Position numbers and translations under genes: made by a program
In this document: piece after piece, positions 1 through 13,120 of the stretch
How positions within the stretch are numbered: the stretch's first letter is position 1
Layout of the letters: each line of letters begins with the position of its first letter
The notes under the pieces: model-generated
The model's database searches: none
What the model was told of the DNA's origin: nothing
What the model saw: the letters and a program-made list of their open reading frames with translations, nothing else
From: Isoetes taiwanensis
Lineage: Eukaryota; Streptophyta; Lycopodiopsida; Isoetales; Isoetaceae
Reading direction: 5' to 3'
Assembly: GCA_021234155.1 (NCBI GenBank)
Contig: JAJEKV010000030.1
Location: 3,572,761 to 3,636,760, forward strand
DNA length: 64,000 bases

Positions 1-2949
1 ATTCAAGAATGTTCTCGCCGATTGACAACCGCCCTCTTTGCTATTTCTCATGACCTCTCGCTATACACTAACTTTTTCCTTTTCCACCGTGGCGATGTCG
101 ATGATTCGCCTTTGGAACAACTAAGATGGAGCTTCAAAATAAAATGCCATCATTACCGCGACCTTAATTAGCAAGTCGAACCGTATTCTTCTCAGCCTTG
201 CTCAACCGTGATGATTGTTGCGCTTCCAAGTTGTTCCAAAAAGAGGTCTTTTGACAAATTAATTAATAACGATCCTTGTTCTTAATTCACTCTTCATATT
301 TGAATAACTTAAAAACTTAAAGAACGTAAGACTACAAGCAGATGTTCAGTCTTAAAGGTTGTTACATGAGCTTTTCTTCAAGCTGCAAAACGTTTTATAG
401 TGCCCCCGCCTTTGGGAAGGGTTAATGAATGCGATAATTTATCGCCATATCGCTTCCGCATGGGAAGATATCAGGATATCCCTCTCGTTGGTAACACAAT
501 TAGATAAACACATTTGATGTCGCTTCCCAATCCTATGATGCATAAGTAATCTATCTAGCTCCTCAAGAAATGTTACAAAGAGAGTGCATCAGATGGACTA
601 ACTCTTTATGATGCGCCACCCGCCGCGATTTATATTAAGGCTACAGCAACCAAGGATAAAAAAAAGAAAAAAAATTGAAACACAATTACATTTACGTAAA
701 ACGCATCATCTTCAACGGCCGAGATGGGCCAAGTTGAATGGCCTCGATTTCGATCCGTGTCCCTCTCATCCTATTGGTCGATGTTCCCGCTTTTCCATCG
801 CCTTCATTTTGACTTAGCTTCGGGCTTGCTCTCTTCCGGGTCCGCTATGGCCAGCTTCTTTATATTTTCTCGCCTGTCCGGGTTATGGCAATCCATTTTG
901 CCTTCATTTTGCTTTCTCGCCTGATCCAATGGCTATGGCACTCAATTTTGCCTTCGCTTTTGTTCCGATTCAAATGGCGGCGTTTCCTCAGATGTATTTT
1001 TTCCATAAGGTCAGGGATAGCACGCTGACCGCTTCCTTTCAGGCCCGGCCAGGTTGAGGAATTACTATTCTTCAATACCTGTATCAATGCCTTGTATCTT
1101 TCGATTGGCCAGACCATCATTTCATTTTCAGCATCTTTTCAAGAACAAGTCTAAGACCGTATTCTTTTTCTTTTTGTTTTAACTTTCGTATCTAACTTGG
1201 AGATTTTTCTTAAAATCCTAGCCCCACTTTACGCTTCGTGTTTTGAGGTCGAAGTTTTATATGTAACAAAGATGAGCAAGACGCTATCAAGCAAGACAAC
1301 AGGTTATGGCTCATATCCCGCCTTCTTCTCCGCTACAAGTTTTGAGTTGTTATGGTGTCCATCCCACCCACCGGGTTGAGTTTCATTTCTCCAGAAGAAG
1401 ATGATGCCGCGCTATTCATGTCAATGCCTTGTCTCGCCATTGCTCTAGTTGCTAAGAATATATGCCCCTAATATATGATTTAAACAAGAAATCGCTGTAA
1501 AATCATTGTAGATGAATACCTGAAGGTGTATGATCCTCATTGCCGTAGAGAATAAGCTTGTAAAGATATGGTGAGATGGTGCTGATGCAAAGGTCGGTCA
1601 GCTAATGCTTGATTACCGTATCGGAGCTAATCCAAGAGCTCTATGAAATCCCTTTGTGTATTCTCCTTAATTTGGTTGTAAACAACTCCTTCGGCTACTA
1701 TAAAAATGTAAACCGTGGAAATGTAAATGTGGTTTCAAGGCAAATTTGAGTTCCGGAAATTATGAAACAATGAGCTTGTTTCCGTTGGTTATTGTGGTGT
1801 CTTTTTCCCTTTATTAAGATAATTTTTAAGTGTAAATTAAAATTATCAATAGCAAAAAACATTTGTTTTGTATTTAAAAGTATGGTACATGGCAGCATTT
1901 TATTAGTTAAGAAGGCATACTAGAAATTTACCTTGATTTTGTAAGTCTTATAATAGTGCTTTTCACATCTCCCCAATTTTGTAATGCGGTTATAATAGTG
2001 CTTTTCAGATGTCCCATTCTTTTAGGAAAACAATATCTAGATTTCAATAACACATGTAGTGCTTTCAGAAATAAAAAAAGGCTATGCGATTTTTAAATTA
2101 TGCAAAAACAACATTTGAAACAACGATCTATATTTAGAAAAAGAAATCACTTTGAAAACATCATTTTTTCATTTCCTACTTTCTTTTCTTGTAGTCCTTA
2201 TTTAGTGTTGTAATTCTAGTTTTTCAGTGTAGTAAAGTTAAAACCTACGCTTGCTATTTTTAAAGATAAAACAACGATGGTTCCACAAAAACATTGGCCT
2301 AAAGATCATTGGAAAACATCATCTTTCACTAATGCTTTTTTACATGTTCCTTTATTTTAGAAAAACAATAATAGCTAGATTTTAAGTAATGGTAAAATTG
2401 GTTAAATGACATGTAATTTTTAAAACCATCTTACTTTTGACGCTAATTTAATTTGTTTACATCGTAGTAATATCTAAACCAACGCTGTTATTTTGATGAA
2501 CAACAATGTATGGCTCGCTAAAAACCACAAATTAAGAAAAACCACATGTTGACAAAATTTTGCTAAAAACAATAGTGAAAAAAAGGACACGCTGACCAAA
2601 AAAAAAAAAGGAAGCAAAAACCACAAAGGAAATTTTCTCAAAACCACCTGCCTCAGGTAAACCGATAAACGCCACGGGACTTTAGGTATTTTGGTGTTGT
2701 TTTTGGCATAAACAACACTCCGCATAAGTAAAACAACCGTGGACCAAAAAATTGGGGGCCGGTGTTGAGTAGCAATCGCATCACTGGTGCGTATATGAGG
2801 CGGTGTTGTTAGAAAAGCAACATCGCCATCCTTCAATGAGAAAGAAAACATGCAACACAACATTTGGAGCTTGTGCATACCGGTATATATGGCCCATTTT
2901 TCAGAGTTTTCATCTTACTTGATTTTTCTCTATTTTTGTAATTTTAGTC
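1..2949. other. intergenic, no supported gene
   Basis: No coding region with a recognisable family or sustained codon structure was found on either strand. The part at about 600-1140 is GC-richer and contains a short imprecise reiteration (CAATTTTGCCTTC-type phrases near 890-960). A second short duplication (TTATAATAGTGCTTTTCA) occurs near 1950 and 1990. Open frames here are short and do not resemble known proteins. Confidence 0.5.
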
Positions 2950-3985
2950 CCGTGTCTTCACCAAATTCCACCTTCAAATTGGCAGCGACCAAGATTACAT
3001 ACTAACAATAGCGGGGAATTTACCGTCCCGCTTCAATTCAAATGTTTTTGTGAAGGGCATGGTATATCTTGTGAGCCTATCATCACCGACTTTAGCAAAA
3101 TGGTATTGTTGAGTATCAAGAATGTGGCAATAATCAATGTTGTTCGATGTATGCTTATTCATGCTGGCTTGATGTAAATATTTTGGGCGTAGTTATGGCT
3201 TCATTGCTTATGTGCAAAATCGAACAACTTCTTCTCCGAAGATGAACTCCTTTGTATGTATTATGGACGAGTCAAACCAAATGTTCAAAAATTTATGAAG
3301 TTTTTGTTGTCTCCTATGTTCATATTCCAAAAGAGAAGAGAGAGAAGTTTGATCCGTTGGTCGCAGCCATATTTGTTGGCTATGCCGCGGAGGCACAAGG
3401 ATACCGATTTTATGATATTGCTATGCGAAGAATTACTAGTCGGTGCGTTTTTGATGAGTCTACTATGGCTATAATGTCGCGACTATAATGTTGTTCTTAG
3501 CAAAGATACTTGATAGCCTAATTCTAATGTGGGTATTGGGTCTCGCTTGATCCTAAAGTGGAAGATGTCGAGGCTTTGTTGAAAAGGATACTTATGAAGT
3601 GCATCTTAGAAGTTTAAGACAAACTTCTAGAGACTCGGGTATGCCAACGTGAACCTTTATTTTCGATGGATTTCTAAGTTCGGTAGATTCCAATGTGAAT
3701 ATAAGACGCCTCAAGGAATATTTTATGGTGATTGACGCTTTATGTGGGTGACACTATTTTGGCAATCAAGAAAAGATTCTCTTCTCGATTTAGACGGCTA
3801 CCAAATTGCAGAATAGATAGGAAAATTGTAGCACCGGATTTTTCCCTTGTGACTACCAAAGGTTTTTTTCATCCTGAGTCCGACCAAATTTGTGCAGGTG
3901 GAGAGATTATCTATGAGTTGTGAGTTGCAATATTTGGTCTTCATTCTGGACATGATATTTTCTAAATCTTATTTGGTGAAAGACT
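2950..3985 (+). pseudogene. Ty1/copia pol remnant
   Basis: Decayed Ty1/copia polyprotein. The segment 3290-3487 reads YVHIPKEKREKFDP, IFVGYA, GYRFYD, RRITSR and VFDE in order, which is the pattern at the end of the copia integrase region. After a stretch with several stops, 3700-3775 reads RRLKEYFMV and, shifted, LTLYVGDTILA. This corresponds to the copia reverse transcriptase core, where YVDD is expected, so the first catalytic Asp appears to be Gly. The rest of RT and RNase H is missing, and sequence likely to be the 3' LTR begins about 220 bp later. The order of blocks and the family match are seen directly; the deletion is inferred from the missing length. No activity is possible. Confidence 0.8.
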
Positions 3986-3999
3986 AAAGTCGCAGGGGA

Positions 4000-4190
4000 T
4001 GTTAGCTAGCCCTTATATTTAAGGTAGCGGCCTTTTATAAAAAGGCTTAATCCAGAGCTCCTTTATAGCCATCTTTTTCCATGTATGTACCTTTATGGTA
4101 CCTATATATCAGAACACATATCATTCAATAAACATGTCTTTTGTTGTGTTGCATACCCTCCTTGTGCTTTCTAATAAACAGCAAGTTTAA
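4000..4190 (+). repeat. candidate copia 3' LTR
   Basis: A purine tract (GCAGGGGA, 3992-3999) is followed directly by TGTTAGC, the usual arrangement of polypurine tract and LTR start in copia elements, just downstream of the copia pol remnant. A TATA-like TTTATAAAAAGG lies at about 4035. The right end is uncertain. No 5' partner LTR is visible in the window. Confidence 0.5.
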
Positions 4191-6386
4191 CAAATACAAG
4201 CCGCAGTAGTTTATCCTCTTCAAGAGGGTTTGATCTGTATAATATGAAAAAGTTCGCTCAAGTTACCCGGAAACAAGTGAGGCCTACCAAAAGTTCGGCC
4301 ATGGATGGTCCGAAAATCACCAAACCCAGCTCACAACCGAGGCATATCTATAGCTGCATTTATTGCATATATCAACACGGTACAAGTTCCGCCTCATCTT
4401 GTTGGGCAGAAAGAATCTGAAAGGTAGTCCTCAATATTGAACAAGTCAGACTATGTGTATATTGCCCATTGCATGCAAGAGCAATACACGGTGTTTGTCC
4501 ATTGCATGCATTATGAGCTTAATGATGGTCTTTTGCCCCTTGCATGCAACAACATTAATAACTTGTCATGTTCCATGTCTAGCTTATTTGAGGTCCCATT
4601 ATTGGAACTAGAATTACATGTGTAGAGGAGCAAATGCATACAATAAGGACAACTCAAATATACTAAAAACAATCAAGAGTAAATTATCTAAAGCTTGAAC
4701 AGACCGATGTTCTAATCCAAGTCTTGAACGGCAAGAAATAAATTCTACTTATCCCCGGACCGAGTAGGAATGTTGAGGTATTGACAGGCCATCTAAAAGC
4801 CATGTAACAATTTACAAGAGAAGTCTTTGGTAGAACTTTTAAAGCCCAAAATCCAAAGAAGCATGTTCGTTCTAGTAATTTATAATCGGCAAAAAATTAT
4901 GAAAGTTGATTTTACTTTCATATATTTTCCCATGTGATCTAGGCATCTATTTAACCTACACATTTACCACATTACCTCTGCATTTTCTATGTTTGCAAAA
5001 TTTGTGTTTGATAAAGGTCGCCCAGGTTTTTCAAGAATGCTCTTGCCCTGAAATCAGAAATCATATATAGATCTTTGACCAATAGCCCACATAATACAAA
5101 CTCATAGAAGAAGCAAAGCTTGTCAGGAAATATACCATTTTGATATCTTCTGTTTTTGCACACATGATAATGAAACAAAATAACATTATTCCGCAAACCC
5201 ATGTCCAAAATTATGATCGCATGGAATGTATATATGATTAACTAAATTTAGAAGCACTTAATGCATTATAAGAAAATCCAATGTTTTCCAAACAAGAAAA
5301 AAGAACACGAAGATAGATAAAGTACAGCTTTAAAACAACATGCATTTTCTTGTAAGCAAGTGAAGCAATTCATTCAGTTATATGATGCATGTAACATCTT
5401 CCAACCCTTTGTCGCTCTCTGCCATGTTGGTAGGCCACTACGTACTTGTAGGATGAACACCTAATAGATTCCCATGTGAGAGCTAATCGCTTTTTGCCTT
5501 GGTAAATGACATCCCTGTACGTTACCAACAACCCCATACAATATAGGGGATAAGTCCAGCTATTGCTAAGTTCAACTGTCCAAATAATACTAAGACAAAT
5601 GATAAAGATCAATAATGATAGCCGGAAGCAGACATCTTCATGTCTTGGGATATATCACAAGATGCGATCTTTGAGCTGCATCAAAAACAACAAGAGATTT
5701 ATGTCAGTGATAATCACCAAGATGTTTTTTCTGGCCTGTGGAAAACATGCATGTGCTGGTCATACATCCCTTAATGGCTCTACATCATAGACTCTACAAA
5801 TACCGATTGCCTTGTAACGCTTAACCAGAATTATCGCTGAAACTGCGAATCTTAGAGCAAGAATTTTAGTGCTCCATCCATCATTTTTCATGGAACAAAT
5901 GATCTAAGTAGAAGGTCTCGCAATATGTAGCCCGCGGCCTATGTTTTTAGAATATTGTATAGTCCTCGAGCAAAAAGAAAGCTACCAACCCTCAACCATA
6001 TCGAGACAGCAATGATAACCAAGGATGTAGGGCAACGGAGCTGCTTTAAAATTTCTAATCCAAATCAGTTAAACAAACCTTTTTTGTTTACCACATCGAA
6101 AACTCCCATTCTAGGGTATCCGGAAATTCAACACTATGGTTCCGATGGAGTTTGCAAACGTCCATAGACGGGAATCGTTATATCCACATCTTTGAATGGC
6201 CTATTTACGCCAAAAGAAAGAGCCTAGATTACTTTCCTCGCTGAAATTGTTCATGGAAAACCACATACACCGCCAACGTTGCTTTTGCCCTAGCTCTCGC
6301 TATCAAGCCTCCGATGCATCTCGAAAGCACATCGATTAGTTTTACTTGAACAATAGGGATTTATTAGATTACTTATTTTTTTCTTG
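4191..6386. other. intergenic, no supported gene
   Basis: AT-rich sequence without a recognisable gene. CATTGCATGC recurs at roughly 4468, 4500 and 4540. Open frames near 4990-5210 and 5370-5610 (minus) and 5563-5790 (plus) have no family resemblance that I can see. Confidence 0.45.
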
Positions 6387-6497
6387 ATATTTCCCTAAAT
6401 ACCCTTTATATTTCAAAATTCCCAAAATGCCCTTCTTTTCTGGGACCCAAGGGCATTTTGGGAATTTTGAAAATATGAAGGGTATTTAGGAAAATAT
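6387..6497. repeat. long-armed hairpin, MITE-like
   Basis: Two arms of about 48 nt (6387-6434 and 6449-6497) are near-perfect reverse complements, separated by a loop of about 14 nt. Weaker pairing of A/T-rich sequence continues outward to about 6370 and 6512. Such a structure is typical of a miniature inverted-repeat element or of a locus transcribed into a small-RNA precursor. No coding potential. Confidence 0.8.
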
Positions 6498-7435
6498 AAA
6501 AAATTAAGGGTATTCTGGGTAAATTTCCCAAAAAAAATGTTTTTGTTAAGAAAAGAATCTATGCACTATTGAAAACCTAACAATGATAATATCATTGGGT
6601 CTAAAATTGTATTTCTGATTCAAAATCACTGGCTCAAAAATAGTGCACTCTAGCAAACCTTAGTCTTAAAGATTGTATAATTGCAAAGACAAATTATGAC
6701 CAGGACCATCGAGGGGCAACCTTTTCGTATGCGAAAGAACCTTGTTTAGCCATCGTGGGCACACAAACATATGAGGCAAAACCTATGCATGTTAGAATGT
6801 GATCCATTGCATGAATACCCATGGAATTGCTTGAAATCGTGAGGAAAAATGAGAGTTTTACATGTATGCTCTAGGTCATGGTATAAATCAAGAACCCATT
6901 GATGTTAAAATATGAATTTTTGGCTACAGTTGATAGTATTCTTTAATTTTTAACTATACTTTGGCTAAAGTTTTAAAAAAAAAAGCTAAAGAAACTTTAA
7001 AATTTTTGTAAAATTGACCTAAGACTAGTAAAATTTGTCTAAAGTAAGAAAAATATCTCAAAAGATTGTAGATATTTTGGCTTAATCTTGCAAATGGTTT
7101 GAAGAGTCTAATTTTTTACTTGGCTAAATCCTTTTGAGATTTTTATCCTATAAAAATTGCCAAAACCCTAATGGCTAAGTCCAAATTTTAAAGAATAGCC
7201 ACTAATTTTATGCCATGCCTAGGTCATAGAGTTGGTATGTCCAAGAACCCAAATAGGCTCTAATACCACGCCATTTAACTAAAGTTGGTTCTCAGATGCT
7301 CCTAACCTAGTCGAATGATAGAGGTGGGAAAGAAAATTAGAGTAAGTGGAATTGGTATTCTATGAAATAAGTTTTTAATTGAGTTTGAACTTTGAAACCT
7401 TTGTAACTTCTGATGTTTAACTTCTTTGCCATTTA
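6498..7435. other. intergenic, no supported gene
   Basis: AT-rich sequence with no gene, RNA or repeat structure that I can support. Confidence 0.4.
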
Positions 7436-7439
7436 TTAA

Positions 7440-10083
7440 CACTAGAGTTACCTGGACCATTTCTCGTCCATGGACCATTTTCGTCCATGGACCGAAAATG
7501 GTCCACCATAAACCCCGCCACTTAAACCGATATATCTCACAAAGATAAATTTTAATTTTAAAATATACCACCACTATTTGAGTCTTCACTTGATTCTGAA
7601 CCACTGCGGAGAATTTCATGACCATTGGATACACCTTTATATTGGTATGATTGTTCAAACTTTGAAGAATTTGGCAGTTTACAAAGACTCTAGAACTCCA
7701 TTCTTCAATTTTCAGCATAAAAGTGTCCAAACCTTTGCTAAATATGAAATTAATTGATGCATTATGTTAAACATAATCAATTTGTATGTTTCATGTTTTG
7801 CCACTATCATTTGATTTTAATTGAAGTCGCCAAACCCTATTTTGCTTAAAAATGCTGCATGAGGTTCCGTGAATTCTTTTCTCTTATTATTACAAATTTT
7901 GACTTAATTTTTAGACAATGAGTCCTAACTAGGGCAAACCTATAGTCCAAAGAATTTTTTATGTTTATATGTTTTATTAGTATCGTTATTAACTAAAGAA
8001 ATTATTGTACATAGTTCAAAAAATAAAAATATGGGTTAAAGTGCTTCAATAAATCACATCCATAAGTCTCATAAGGATAGTAAATGATGCATCTTCTAAT
8101 CAACTCTGCGGTAGGAATTTACTTTTATCAACATAAATATAGTGTAACTAGGGTATAACCATGCATTATCTAGATCTAAACGAAGCTCTAATATAACATG
8201 ATGAACACAAAGAAAGGTTCCAAAGTGCATTGATTATACCTTTATAGGTCTAAACTCAACAATAATGTAGGTAGTGATAGTTATTGATAAATAGAGGGCA
8301 ATATCACCTAAGTTTAGCCATGACTATAAATAAATAGATCAAAAGACTTTCCTCAGACTGTTTTTTCTAGTTCATCCAAAAAATTAACTTATTGCACTAT
8401 AATTCTTCCATAAGCCTTTAAATGGCTAAATGTATGACAAAAAGGGATATTGAGATCCTTGTTGTGGTCTTATTAGGAAAAAAAATGAAGAAACCTTTTA
8501 CTTTCCACTATTATAAATTATAAAGCAGACACGTGTGGTCAGCTTCCAAAATGTTGTAGTCTAAGTAGGACCATAGTACATGTAGATCAAACAAATTTGT
8601 AAATTTGAACCTTTGTTGGCAATAAATATCTCAAATTTCATGTTAGGATAATATATTATATACAAGATTTGAATATAAATAAGCATGGACTATGTATAGG
8701 TCCAGGATTAAACCAACCCGATTGAGAAAATTGCTCTATTTATTTGCATTGGCTCTATTCATTTTGTTCCTACAATGATATTATAATTTCTCATCGCCTA
8801 TAAGATAATCTTTGAAAGGTGTAAGTGGATTTCTTCATACATTCAAAGTAGCCCTTAACTACTTAATTTTTGTGTCTGGATATCACCTTTTAGATAGACA
8901 ATCCTCCCAATCAACTAATGTTATCATATATAATGTGATATAAACTATATTCTAAAGAATTGATTAAGATGATGATGTTCTTAACTTTTAAATGAGAGGT
9001 CATGTGGACCAATAATTGGCATCGCATAAAGTAGTCTATCTTGATCTTCTTTATGCATATCTTTTCATCTTTTTTTGGTTCATCTTGCATTGCTATCTTA
9101 ACTTTGGGAAGCTTTGAAATATGGTAGTTTGAGTTCATTTTCAAGGCATTAAATCTAGAGATCAAATATGGAAATATTTGATGATAACTTGAACCACTAA
9201 AAAAGTTTTAGCCCAAACCTAGCAATAGATATTTTTTATTGATAGAGGATCTCATGAAATACTAATATCCTAAAAAAATTCTATTTGAGATCCAATAAGG
9301 TAAAAGAAGTTATTGATTTAAAATGAACCTCGTGGACCAAGAATGGTCTTATGTACGTAAACCTTTATTGATTTATCATGATCGTGCCTTTGCTCTTTTC
9401 TTTACTTGTTTTTCATTGGTTTCATATCCATACAAGCATTCATATATTATTTTTTCAATGACAAGTTATTTCAATAAATTTTCAAATACAAATAACAAAA
9501 TAGACATCAATTAAAAAGTTACTTAAAAAGTGTTATTATAAGTTAAAGCTCAAATTACAGCCCAACAAATATTTTTATGCATGGACCAATTCGTCAACTA
9601 CTTATATACCAAATTTGAAGTAAAAAATCATTTTCATGCAAAAGTTATAGAATTTTATTGAAATGTTCTTCGAACCATTATTGGTCCACGTAAGATTTAA
9701 AACTGCTTTTGACCTCGCCATGTTTGATCGACTATATCTTCCTTTCTAGACTTCGATTGAACAAGGTTTTTGTGTATTAACTTTATCTCGTAGAGAAAAT
9801 ACCATTATAATGAAAAAAAAAAAAAAATTTGAGTTGAGATACAGTTTTACATTATGTAAACATGAAGCAAACCTGGACTTGACCCCCTTTGATTCACCTA
9901 CACATAACTTTCAAATTTTAGGGTATATGCATTTTTAACTATTTTTCCCGTAAGCAACATAAACCGCCATATATTAACATGTAGAAAGGGTTTAACTAAA
10001 TTTTATGTCATTGATTTTATATGAATTTTAAAAGTTTAACGATAAATGAACCATTTATGGTCCATCAAGGGACAAACCTAGTG
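7440..10083. mobile_element. TTAA-target DNA element, copy 1 (non-autonomous)
   Basis: The element starts CACTAGAGTT and ends CTAGTG, and is flanked on both sides by TTAA (7436-7439 and 10084-10087). It is 2644 bp long and is collinear with two further copies at 40.29-44.17 kb and 57.95-60.60 kb: shared blocks include the start region with CGCCACTTAAACC, then AATATACCACCA, GAATTTCATGACCA and the closing GGTCCATC segment. No open frame resembles a transposase, so it is probably moved by a protein encoded elsewhere. TTAA duplication is characteristic of the piggyBac and Kolobok superfamilies; the CAC terminus is nearer to piggyBac (CCY). Assignment to a superfamily is inference. Confidence 0.8.
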
Positions 10084-10211
10084 TTAAAACAATTTTCTTG
10101 TGCCTTGTGAATATGGTCGTTTTTAAAATAGAGATAATAGCTTGTAGAACGAAATTATCTTCCCCAATTTGCAAAAAGACCGAAAGTGCAAAATTGTTCA
10201 TACCGTGAGAA

Positions 10212-10970
10212 CTACAAGATGTTATCTTCCAACAAGACCTTCAAAAAATTTAAGGATTTTACAAAACAGAGAATTTGCAAAAGAACGGTATTATAGAGAG
10301 TATTTTCAAGCTCGTAAGGAAGAGGTCTATGGTCTAGAGAAGAAACCTCAGAAAATTTTGCCATCTTGTTTAAGGAAGATAAACCAAGGTGAACCTTTGG
10401 GAGCACCACTTGTGACATACTTAAGAATGGCACCTTCAGCTTTAGAAAACATGCCCTTGATTGCAAGAGGAGTATAAGAGTAAACAACATCAAAAGACTC
10501 ACAGCAATGTAACAGAGCTTGGATGATCCTCCATATCCTCGAAGCAGACCACATTGGATTAATCAGCACAATAGGCCTTCCTCCAATTTCTTTGCACTAT
10601 ATCCCCGCACTCAAAAAATAGAAGAAATCTTCCGCCCCGCGAATCACAACTATGGCTGCCTCCCTTTTCAACCCAAATTGCCCCATCCGCACTTAAAACT
10701 GAATTTTTAGTAGCATCCAACCTCAGATATGTTTCTTACTTGCCATATCCCTAATTTCAGCATTTTCAAAATAGACTGAGATCCTTGTTAATCCATCAAG
10801 CTTTCCCATAGACGATTCCCAAGAACTTCCACCTAGATTCGCCATATTTTGCCCCCGTTTTTCCAAAACCGGAATCTCAACCGTAAACCTAGGGCGCTTT
10901 TTCAATCCGCTTTTACCAAGGCCGACCTTACGCCATCGCTTTAATACCGCAAGCGAGCTCGCTTTTGCCG
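10212..10970 (-). pseudogene. DUF1995 / LPA3-like protein, broken
   Basis: On the minus strand the fragments read, from the 5' side, KKRPRFTVEIPVLEKRG (about 10910-10855), then a stop, IVVIRGAEDFFYF, a TAG, GGRPIVLINPMWSASRIW (about 10575-10520), FSKAEGAILKY, GSPWFIFLKQDGKIF and, after a frame change near 10350, LDHRPLPYELENTLY. The order of RxxVEIP, xVLINPxW, EGAxxKY, WxxFLxxDGK and RPxxxELExxL is that of plastid DUF1995 proteins such as LOW PSII ACCUMULATION 3. The reading is interrupted by at least two stops and a frameshift. The gap near 10720 begins with GTAAG and ends with CAG, but at about 40 nt it is short for a plant intron. I favour a pseudogene; a diverged gene with small introns is possible. 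Confidence 0.55.
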
Positions 10971-11989
10971 GTTTCTATGGCCTATATTTTGCTTTGCTTC
11001 GTGGATCTACCATACGCTTCCATTGCTCATTCGGTTCTAATGGTCGGTAAATGCTGAATCTTCAATCCTATTCCTAAGCAGCTTTGATTGATTTGGGTAG
11101 CTCTGCTTTTGAAAATAACATGGATTATGCGCTTTACATAAGGCATTGTCCAAATGGTAGCTGGAAATGGTGCAGGTTTCGAGAAGAAAGAAGAAAGGTG
11201 CTGACGCCATAGCCAAATGCTTGATAGATAAGTCTCTACTAATTGTGTGGCTTAATATTCCATAGAGGAGCATCTTCTTCGAAAGTGTTGTATATGTGTC
11301 TAATGTGCAACGATTTAAGGATTCTATTTTCCTTTGAAGTTTTTCCCATTTGGTGTGCGTACATTCAGTTGAACCCTTCTGCACAACCATGAAAAATGAA
11401 AAACTCAATAAACCTATACAAGAATTTTTTCACAAGCGCCAAGGCCTCCGCGGAACATTTCGGCCACCACTCACTCTTGAACATTTTCACACTACCTTTG
11501 CAAGGAGGGGATTTGAGTAACTTTGGAATGGTGAAAGATATCTTGAAAATGGGACTTGATTTTTCAATAATAGAGATAAAGCAATGGACTAAACATTTAC
11601 GCCGAATTGTTTTAAAAGAATCTTTGCATGCATAACATGCAAAGTCAGAGTGCTTCCTTCCCAATGTTGTGTTTGGCATATCATGCAAGAAGTATAGTTC
11701 AAGTGATGACATTTTGTATGGTCGTCTTCTCAAAAAATTGTGTGCATCATTTAAGCATGTACATGCCAAATACATCTTAACCAATGCAACCATCAAAATT
11801 GCTTGGTGGAAGTGCAAGAGGGACAAAACAGAAGGGGAATTGGTATGTTTGACATAGTCTTACGAGCAAAGTATTAATAGCCAAATTCATATGGATGATT
11901 CTTCAGAAAGGGTAAGTCTCCGGTTTGCACCTCATCAACCAAGCTCTATTGTATTCTTGTAAGCATAGTAAGCCTTCACAAGGTGTCAG
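10971..11989. other. unassigned region
   Basis: Open frames exist on both strands (minus 11037-11408 and 11365-11826; plus 11396-11635), overlapping each other. None carries a motif I recognise. Its position directly upstream of LINE sequence suggests that part of it could be eroded LINE, but I cannot show this. Confidence 0.3.
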
Positions 11990-13120
11990 CTCTATGGTCT
12001 CTCTTTGATCTCAAGCCATGTAAAGAAGCCTCCCCTTCCCGAAGGGTCTTATTTCGCCTTGGAATGCCATAAAGAAACCTGCTTCACGCTTGATATCAGC
12101 AAATTTAAAGGTGGACCTCCCTCCATGGTGGGTACTAGTGGAATTGCACACAAACAAGGCCCATTAGGTATAGTGGCGACGCCGAGGATTGTGAAGAGAT
12201 GGAAAAATCTGGGTATACACTCTTGTGCTCGGGTATATGGGAGACCACCGGGCCATTGGGGAAGCATTTCAAGCCCTCTTTGGCTTTAAAGGAGGCGCAT
12301 AAGATAATTTGGGAATGTGTGGCTCTGCATCTCAAAACACAATAAATAGAGGAGATCAAAGTCCATGGGTCGACATCCTTCTCGATACGTACTTAACAAG
12401 TTTTGTGAAGTCATGCTACAAGAGTTTGAAGACTAAGGGATTTCTTCCCGCAAGATTCTCCCAAGGGAGCTTAGTGATCACTTGAGGACATCCTTAAAAC
12501 ATCCGAGAAACGCTATTGAAATTCCTCCTCCACTAATCAACTTTGGCAAGTGATCCACTGTGGTCCCAAGGGTCAATCATCTAGTTCCAAATGGGACAAT
12601 AACGCGAGCCCACTTTGCCCTATGTGTGAAGAGGAAGAAGAATCTATAGAACATTGTCCGTGGAATGTGGGATGCTGCAAGAAGTATGGGCCCTGAGTCC
12701 GATAGGTTCCGGAATACCCCTTAGGAACCAAAGAATTGTCATGAATTTCTCTCCGTATCGGTGTCCAAGAAGAAGATTTTTTTCACATAGCCATTCGACG
12801 ATCTGGTCAATATGGAAAAGGAGGAATGCCCGAAGTCTTCACGAGAATCGAGGTATTCATATCATCAACTCGCCTACTTCACCGGTAATTTGAAAGACTT
12901 AAAAATTTAGGGCTAGTTTTTAAATGTGAAGAAGAGGTAAAGGAAGAAAATATGGGGCAACCTATTTTAATCCTGTCTATATCGGAAAGAGAATAGTACA
13001 GCCGAGTTTTTAGCTACCCCATCTCATATATCTGCGGATGGGTGCACCTCCTCGCCATGTGGCTTTGTATCATTCTCTCTAAGTAAATAAAATCTTTTTA
13101 TCCCTCAAAAAAAATCTTAA
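11990..13120 (+). pseudogene. LINE (non-LTR retrotransposon) 3' remnant
   Basis: The C-terminal end of a LINE ORF2 is visible in several frames. NQLWQVIHCGPKGQ (from about 12537) is followed by CPMCEEEEESIEHC, a zinc-binding CxxC...H...C pattern of the zf-RVT domain that follows reverse transcriptase in plant LINEs. WSIWKRRNAR (about 12806-12835) is the usual tail motif of the same family. The element seems to end in AATAAAATC...CCTCAAAAAAAA (about 13086-13115), a short A-rich 3' end. Stops and frameshifts are frequent, so it is inactive. The 5' limit is not defined. Confidence 0.7.

Noticed and set aside
2474-2878. 134-codon minus-strand open frame with hydrophobic runs
   Set aside because: It is made from A-rich, AAACCAC-repetitive sequence; the hydrophobicity is a composition effect and no motif is visible.
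7302-7730. 142-codon minus-strand open frame
   Set aside because: It crosses the left border of TTAA element copy 1 and is not conserved in copies 2 and 3, so it is not a gene of the element.
12005-12289. 94-codon plus-strand open frame as a separate gene
   Set aside because: It lies within the LINE remnant, has a competing minus-strand shadow, and shows no own motif.
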